DNA of 35,964 bases from CAZWKX01 sp964633975 (GTDB lineage Bacteria; Actinomycetota; Acidimicrobiia; Spongiisociales; UBA11373), in assembly GCA_964633975.1 (NCBI GenBank), contig CAZWKX010000022.1, forward strand, positions 1-35,964. The letters are read 5' to 3'. The notes beneath the pieces were generated by a model, which saw only the letters and a program-made list of their open reading frames with translations, was not told the origin of the DNA and did no database searches. A program made the position numbers and the translations under genes. Each line of letters begins with the position of its first letter. Positions within the stretch are counted from its first letter, which is position 1. Of the stretch, positions 31,432-35,964 are shown one piece after another.

Positions 31432-31917
31432 CTACTCGAGGGTATCCGCAATCATGCTTGCCCATGCCTCGATTTGCTCGAAGTCTCTCCAGTCGCCACC
31501 TTTGCCGTTGCGCACCATGGCTTTGGCGATGAAGCCCTTCGCGTCCATCGGTAGACGGCCCGGGAAGGTCACGACGTCCGGCGCGCCGAGCTGATCGGCG
31601 AGTGAAGCTACCTTCCCCGGCACCGGCTGAGGTTCGTCGGCTCTCCCGTCGCCGAGGGGGCCGCTGTGGAACAGCCAGACGGGGATGCCGCTCGCCCGGC
31701 GCAGGCGCTTGAGCAAACTGACCGCCTCTCCGCGCCAGCGGCCGGCATAGAGGGCACTGCCGACCACGGCGGCGTCGTAGCCCTTCTTGACCTTTGCCTT
31801 TCCGGCGGGCTGCAGGGTCACGTCGAACCCGCGTTCGCCGAGAGTCTCGGCGATCTTCGATGCGATGCCGGCGGTTCCGCCTCTTTTCGAGCCGTAGGCG
31901 ACCAGGACACGTTTCAT
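31432..31917 (-). CDS. flavodoxin-domain protein
   Basis: The 161-residue protein starts MKRVLVAYGSKRGGTAGIAS, an FMN phosphate-binding loop, and continues with YDAAVVGSALYAGRWRGEAV, where YAGRW is typical of the HemG-like flavodoxin family, and VWLFHSGPLGD. It is probably a soluble FMN redox protein; partner and substrate are unknown. HemG function cannot be inferred from sequence alone. The 143 bp between it and the divergent sigma gene hold no other gene. Confidence 0.85.
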   Translation of the reverse strand: MKRVLVAYGSKRGGTAGIASKIAETLGERGFDVTLQPAGKAKVKKGYDAAVVGSALYAGRWRGEAVSLLKRLRRASGIPVWLFHSGPLGDGRADEPQPVPGKVASLADQLGAPDVVTFPGRLPMDAKGFIAKAMVRNGKGGDWRDFEQIEAWASMIADTLE

Positions 31918-32060
31918 GACACTCCTCGGCTGGGCGCGACATGGTGCTACCCGACCGCGGTTGGTGCAAGGCGAGGGCCTGGGAAGGGTCTCCTACGCCA
32001 TCGCCCGCCGTCGACGCTGCGATGCTGTAAACATTCTGGGCTCTCCGGACATAGGGAGGC

Positions 32061-32600
32061 ATGGAGGCGGTGGTCAGATTGGAGGCACGCAGCCTGGCGA
32101 TCGCGCCGGAGGTCTGTTTCTCTTCGATGTTCTCCAGGCACTATCCGCATGTCTTCGGCTACGCCGCCCGGCGTGTCGGGTCCGACGGCGCCGATGATGT
32201 CGCCAACGACGTCTTCATGACGGCCTGGCGGCGGATCGGCGATGTTCCGGGCGAGCCCGACACCCTGGCCTGGCTATACGGAGTGGCGCGGCGGGCCGTC
32301 CTCAACCACGAGCGAAGCCATCGCCGCCGTCGGCGGTTGGCGGCGAAGGCGGCTGCTCTGGCCGGGGCGGCCGGCACGGACGATCCGGGCGCCGAAGCCG
32401 GCTCGCCCAGGGTTCTCGCCGCCTTGGAGCGCCTGAGGCCATCCGACCAGGAGGTGCTGCGTTTGCACGCGTGGGAGGACCTGGAGCCGCGCCACATCGC
32501 CGTCGTTCTCGGTTGTTCGGCCGGCGCCGCCGCCGTTCGGCTTCACCGGGCGCGTCGCCGTCTTGTCGCCGCCCTGTCCGGAGGAGAGTGGACATCATGA
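32061..32600 (+). CDS. ECF-type RNA polymerase sigma factor
   Basis: The 179-residue protein has sigma region 2 (FSRHYPHVFGYAARRVGSDG, ADDVANDVFMTAWRRIGDVP, LAWLYGVARRAVLNHERSHR) and region 4 (LRPSDQEVLRLHAWEDLEPR, HIAVVLGCSAGAAAVRLHRA). No region 3 is present, as in ECF factors. The ATG at 32061 is very close to GGGAGG, so GTG at 32070 is an alternative start. It overlaps the next gene by four bases (ATGA), which points to joint translation with a likely membrane regulator. Confidence 0.9.
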   Translation: MEAVVRLEARSLAIAPEVCFSSMFSRHYPHVFGYAARRVGSDGADDVANDVFMTAWRRIGDVPGEPDTLAWLYGVARRAVLNHERSHRRRRRLAAKAAALAGAAGTDDPGAEAGSPRVLAALERLRPSDQEVLRLHAWEDLEPRHIAVVLGCSAGAAAVRLHRARRRLVAALSGGEWTS

Positions 32601-34087
32601 GTACAGGCCCCATCGACGAGCTTCGCGCTTCCAACCCTGTGCCGAAGTCGGCGCTGCCCGAGGCGCCACCCGGGATGGCGCAGCGCATCATGTCGAAACG
32701 TCGTGCCGGCCGCGGTGCCGTTTCGGCGGGATGGCCGGGCTGGGCAGTGGCACTGGCAACCGGTCTGCTCGTGGTCGCAGTCGGGGGCAGCTGGATGTTC
32801 CTGCTCGGGCCCTCAGAGGAGCAAGGCGCCGACACTGCACCATTCACTACCGGATCGAGTCCCGATTCGACGCAGCCTGGTTCAACGCAGCCAGGCGAGT
32901 CCACTTCCACGGCCCTTGAATCGACGACCACGCTGGCCGTCTTCGAGGCGGCTCCTTGGTCGGCCGCGCCTCTGGGCGCCGCCGACGTCCCGGCCGTTCT
33001 CGCGAGTGAGTGGGCTGCGGCCGACAACCGGGGCTGGTGCTCAGCCCTGTTCCCGGCCGATCCTGATTCGCTGGCGTCGGGGGCAACGGTCCGGGCCCGC
33101 TACGCCGGAGGCGGCTGGGGAATCGCCTGGGACCTGCCCTCGGGCCCGGGTCGCTATAGCGACGGTGGGGAGTACTGCCCGGACTGTGGCGGCGAAGCGT
33201 TCGGGATCATCGGCGTGGGGTTTGCCGCCGACCCCGCCGACATCGAGATCTGGCCTGAGCAGGTCGACTGGAGCGACGGATCTGTGGCCGGATACGGGTA
33301 CGAGGGCGTGACCGCGACCGACGAGGGTGAAACGCCGCCGCACCTCGCCTACGTCCACGTCAGTGGCCAGGGCTGCAACTACAACGTCTGGTCGTTCCTG
33401 GGCGAGGACCATCTCCTGACGCTGATGTCCCGGCTGCGTCTCGTAGAGGGCATGCAGGCTCCGCCGGTGGTCCCAGTGGGACAGCAGGGGATCGTGGCGC
33501 AGCCGATGGGTGATCCTTCCTGGGCCGGGCCGGCCCTCACTCCAGGCGATGTTCCGGCGGCGCTGCTCAATGCCTGGAGGTCGGCGAACTCGGCCGGGGG
33601 ATCCTGTCCGCTGCTCGCCTTCGACGATCTCGGGGCGGCCGCGGGAGCGGTGCTCCGCAGTCGAAATGGCGCAGACGACCTCATGTGGGCGGTGTCTTGG
33701 GATCTGGCCGAGGGGCCGGGACGCAACGCGTCCGGCACCGGGAACTCGGAGTACTGCGCCGACTGCGGCTGGAGCGTCGTCGGCCTGCAGGCTTCGCTGC
33801 TTCCCAGCCAGGACAACAGCCTGGCGAGGTTGCCGGTGACGCACACTTGGAGCGACGGAAGCCGTGCCTGGGTGATGAGCGAAGGCACGATGCTCTCGGG
33901 AGGGATTCCCGATGAGCTGATGAGCTATGTGGATGCTGACAGCGGGCAGCCCTTGGTCTCCCATCCCTACCGGGCCGTGCTGGAGGTGCCGGGTAGCGAG
34001 TGCGGGTACGACCTGTGGTCGTTCCTGGGGGAAGAGCACGTCGAGTACCTGCTCCAACACCTGCGCTGGGTGGAGGTCAGCACGTAG
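32597..34087 (+). CDS. single-pass membrane protein with duplicated four-cysteine domain
   Basis: The 496-residue protein has a cytoplasmic N-terminus of about 45 residues, one membrane helix (about 47-70, WPGWAVALATGLLVVAVGGS), a Ser/Thr/Pro linker at 80-112, then two homologous outer domains at about 120-284 and 310-493. Both contain DVPA-x-L, WDL-x2-GPGR, EYC-x-DCG, WSDGS, and C-x-Y-x2-WSFLGE-x-H, ending LR-x-VE. Each has four cysteines at matching places: C148, C194, C197, C260 and C337, C387, C390, C469. I recognise no family. Overlap with the ECF sigma gene suggests an anti-sigma or signalling role, but no known anti-sigma domain is evident in the short N-terminus. Confidence 0.8.
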   Translation: MSTGPIDELRASNPVPKSALPEAPPGMAQRIMSKRRAGRGAVSAGWPGWAVALATGLLVVAVGGSWMFLLGPSEEQGADTAPFTTGSSPDSTQPGSTQPGESTSTALESTTTLAVFEAAPWSAAPLGAADVPAVLASEWAAADNRGWCSALFPADPDSLASGATVRARYAGGGWGIAWDLPSGPGRYSDGGEYCPDCGGEAFGIIGVGFAADPADIEIWPEQVDWSDGSVAGYGYEGVTATDEGETPPHLAYVHVSGQGCNYNVWSFLGEDHLLTLMSRLRLVEGMQAPPVVPVGQQGIVAQPMGDPSWAGPALTPGDVPAALLNAWRSANSAGGSCPLLAFDDLGAAAGAVLRSRNGADDLMWAVSWDLAEGPGRNASGTGNSEYCADCGWSVVGLQASLLPSQDNSLARLPVTHTWSDGSRAWVMSEGTMLSGGIPDELMSYVDADSGQPLVSHPYRAVLEVPGSECGYDLWSFLGEEHVEYLLQHLRWVEVST

Positions 34088-34130
34088 GGAGCATCTCGGG
34101 TGTTGCACCGGGGTGCGGTCGTCGAGGCTG

Positions 34131-34155
34131 GACCTCAGATTCAAGGGTTGAGGTC
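34131..34155 (+). terminator. possible terminator after the sigma operon
   Basis: GACCTCA at 34131-34137 pairs perfectly with TGAGGTC at 34149-34155 around an 11-base loop. No T-run follows, so this may be another intergenic palindrome rather than a terminator. Confidence 0.3.
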
Positions 34156-34261
34156 TGGAGTGTGCCGGATCCTGCGTTTCCCTCGGCCAAGACCGGCTCT
34201 ACCACTTGTGATCGCTTCGGTCGCGGTCGCCCTCTGCCGACCTACGGGGCAGAATGGGCGT

Positions 34262-34693
34262 ATGGCTATTCGCATAGAAGAGGTTGTTGCGACGGAGAGG
34301 CCGCTCTCCGATGTGTTCGCCTACGTGGCCGACTTCACCAAGGTTGCCGAGTGGGATCCGGGTATCCGCTCGTCGACTCGCGTCTCAGGCGATGGCGGTA
34401 TTGGCACCCGCTACCAGGTCGAGGCCACGTTCGCCGGCCGGGTTGTTCCGATGACCTATGAGATCGTGGAGCGAGAGGATCTCAAGCGGGTGGTGCTACG
34501 CGGGACGGCTCCGACGGCGGAAGCGATCGACGACATCTGTTTTGAAGCCGACGGCGGGGGAACCAGGATCACCTACCGGGCCGAGTTCACTCTCAAAGGC
34601 GCGCTGCGGTTCTTCGCACTTCTGCTGCGGCCCGTCTTCATCCGGCTGGGCAAGAAGGCCATGGCCGGGCTGGAGGCCACACTCAACGGCTGA
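34262..34693 (+). CDS. SRPBCC (polyketide cyclase/START-like) family protein
   Basis: The 143-residue protein fits the SRPBCC fold: an initial strand IRIEEVVATERPLSDVFAYV, then DFTKVAEWDPGIRSSTRV, the central strands GIGTRYQVEATFAG and GGGTRITYRAEFTL, and a long C-terminal helix ending the protein. The family binds hydrophobic ligands, but no substrate can be assigned. I chose ATG at 34262 because homology starts there; CAGAAT at 34250-34255 lies six bases before it. The frame extends upstream to 34100 without credible protein sequence. Confidence 0.85.
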   Translation: MAIRIEEVVATERPLSDVFAYVADFTKVAEWDPGIRSSTRVSGDGGIGTRYQVEATFAGRVVPMTYEIVEREDLKRVVLRGTAPTAEAIDDICFEADGGGTRITYRAEFTLKGALRFFALLLRPVFIRLGKKAMAGLEATLNG

Positions 34694-35068
34694 GGCCAGT
34701 TGATGAGGTAGCGCTGGCCCAGGGCAGAGCTACCTCAGCGGCACTTTGGGCCTTGCTGTCATGGCTCCGCCTGCATTTCCTTCATGATGGACGTAGGTCG
34801 AGGCGGATTTCAGATCCGGGACGGCTGTCAGCCGTGAATCGCTCGCTCTGGCCAGGAACCAATGTCGTTTCATCAGCCGGGCTACACCATCTGACAGTCA
34901 AAAGGGATGTGCTGTAGCCGATACCTACCAGCACCGCGAATCCGGCAGGTTAGGTTCGGCAGAACGAAGAGACTCCGCTGCTTCCGACACACGAGACGGA
35001 GCGCATGTCGGTATTGTCGAAGGCACCCAGGGTTGCACCGATAGACCGGTGTTACTCCCCGCTGAGAT
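34694..35068. other. long non-coding stretch upstream of sodN
   Basis: About 375 bases contain no credible frame. The stretch looks less GC-rich than the neighbouring genes. It should hold the sodN promoter, but I could not pick one reliably. No tRNA, insertion sequence or attachment site was seen. Confidence 0.5.
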
Positions 35069-35081
35069 AAGGAGGAACTGT

Positions 35082-35477
35082 ATGTCGCCGCTTAGGCCGC
35101 GCCGCGTGGTGCACGCTCACTGCGATCTGCCCTGTGGGGTGTACGACCCGGCCCAAGCCCGTATTGAGGCTGAATCGGTGAAGGCCATCACGGAGAAGTA
35201 CCAAGCGTCTTCCGATGAGATTTTCCGGCAGCGTTGTGTGTTCATCAAGGAGCAGCGAGCGGAGCTGGTGAAATACCATCTGTGGGTGCTGTGGACCGAC
35301 TATTTCAAGCCGGTTCACCTGTCCATGTTTCCCAATCTGCACGATCTGTTCTGGCGAGCCACACAGGAAGCGGGTGAGGCGAAGAAGTCGATGGACCTGA
35401 CGTCGGCCGACAGGCTCCTTGCCCTTATCGACGAGATCGCTGAGATCTTCGCCCAAACCAAGGAAACCTCGGGCTAG
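35082..35477 (+). CDS. sodN: nickel superoxide dismutase precursor
   Basis: The 131-residue precursor has a 12-residue leader MSPLRPRRVVHA followed by HCDLPCGVYDP, the nickel-binding hook of NiSOD. In the mature numbering His1, Cys2, Cys6 and Tyr9 correspond to residues 13, 14, 18 and 21. The leader must be cut exactly before His13 for nickel to bind. The remaining four-helix part (KAITEKYQASSDEIFRQRCV; HLWVLWTDYFKPVHLSMFPN) and a mature length of 119 match the family. AAGGAGG at 35069-35075 supports ATG at 35082; the frame extends to a GTG at 35049 without support. The maturation protease gene, often next to sodN, is not visible within the window. Confidence 0.95.
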   Translation: MSPLRPRRVVHAHCDLPCGVYDPAQARIEAESVKAITEKYQASSDEIFRQRCVFIKEQRAELVKYHLWVLWTDYFKPVHLSMFPNLHDLFWRATQEAGEAKKSMDLTSADRLLALIDEIAEIFAQTKETSG

Positions 35478-35922
35478 AGGGTCTCGCCTCTGCCGTGCTC
35501 CAACGACTGGCCGGGCATGGACCCGTACACGGGAATACCGCGGGTGACCCGAACCGTGCTGATGGGGTCCTACGAGACATCGGCTAGACACGCGGCGCCA
35601 TCGCTAGCACGGGCTCTGGCTCCGCGTCCCCCAGCTGGCTTTCAGAGCGGCGACTCGCTATCGGCAAAGAACAGGCTATGGCACCTTTCACTTCAGTGGC
35701 CCAGACGCACCGAGCACATCCTTCATGAGCCGGTCAGTCGCCTCACTACTGGAGCTTCTTGAGTGTCGGGCCGGATGATTAATGAGGTCGTCCAGCTCCT
35801 GGCTCGACTCGTTCAGTCGACTTGCAATGCTCTTCGTTTGCTGGTGGCACAGGGGTGTGTCTTCTGCGGTGGGACGAGCACCCCCCTCCCCTCAGCCCTG
35901 TGGGCCTCGGGACTCCCGCCTT
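35478..35922. other. long stretch without a recognised gene downstream of sodN
   Basis: Some 445 bases carry only short, overlapping frames without family features. The longest, 35517-35762 on the plus strand, has no ribosome-binding site or recognisable sequence. No terminator was identified with confidence. Confidence 0.5.
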
Positions 35923-35938
35923 AGGAGGGAGACTGGGA

Positions 35939-35964
35939 ATGATGACAGTGAGTGACGCTGGCCC
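35939..35964 (+). CDS. possible gene start, truncated by the window edge
   Basis: AGGAGG at 35923-35928 lies ten bases before ATGATG, which opens MMTVSDAG and reaches the edge. Too little remains to identify it. A NiSOD maturation peptidase would fit the position, but that is only a guess from known gene order. Confidence 0.3.

Noticed and set aside
35517..35762. 81-residue open frame downstream of sodN
   Set aside because: It has no ribosome-binding site, no family features and unremarkable composition; it was not called as a gene.

Overview
The window is chromosomal DNA from a GC-rich bacterium. Core gene order (coaD, a coiled-coil gene, yceD-rpmF-plsX-rnc-mutM-acyP-smc-ftsY, and ffh-rpsP-khpA-rimM), frequent GTG and TTG starts, start-codon overlaps, promoters lying 6-8 bases before start codons, an InhA-like FabI and a nickel superoxide dismutase all suggest an actinobacterium. 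A deep lineage such as Acidimicrobiia is possible, but the order is an inference. No tRNA, rRNA, CRISPR array, insertion sequence or prophage gene was seen.

Layout. 1-529: 5' part of a minus-strand RecB-family nuclease gene. 530-1676: no convincing protein gene; instead two consecutive candidate structured RNA units, each with paired upstream boxes, a sigma-70-like promoter, a hairpin-rich body and a related terminator, followed by a dispersed palindrome. 1677-9231: mixed genes (PH/SHOCT membrane protein, amidohydrolase, broken GH1 beta-glucosidase, YbaK-type deacylase, FabI, a degenerate histidine kinase, Ddl, a stand-alone Lrp ligand domain, a cold-shock-like protein and L28). 9312-23126: a long plus-strand housekeeping series from a FakA-like kinase and recG through lipid, ribosome, RNA-processing and DNA-repair genes to smc, ftsY and cdd. 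23464-28271: minus-strand etfB-etfA and the overlapping nucleoside-salvage set upp-atl-deoA-punA. 28376-31344: ffh-rpsP-khpA-rimM, with a repeat-built acidic tail on S16 that is broken by a 100-N assembly gap. 31432-34693: a flavodoxin-like protein, an ECF sigma factor overlapping a membrane protein with a duplicated four-cysteine domain, and an SRPBCC protein. 34694-35964: sodN between two long stretches without recognisable genes, and perhaps the start of another gene at the right edge.

The genes combine translation and protein targeting (rpsP, rimM, rpmB, rpmF, ffh, ftsY, rnc), lipid synthesis (plsX, fabI, FakA-like kinase), DNA maintenance (recG, mutM, smc), nucleoside salvage (upp, deoA, punA, cdd) and redox functions (etfAB, sodN). 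The best candidate for something undescribed is the pair of RNA units at 700-1551. Next are the duplicated-cysteine membrane protein beside the ECF sigma factor and the palindrome family with a conserved 13-base loop.
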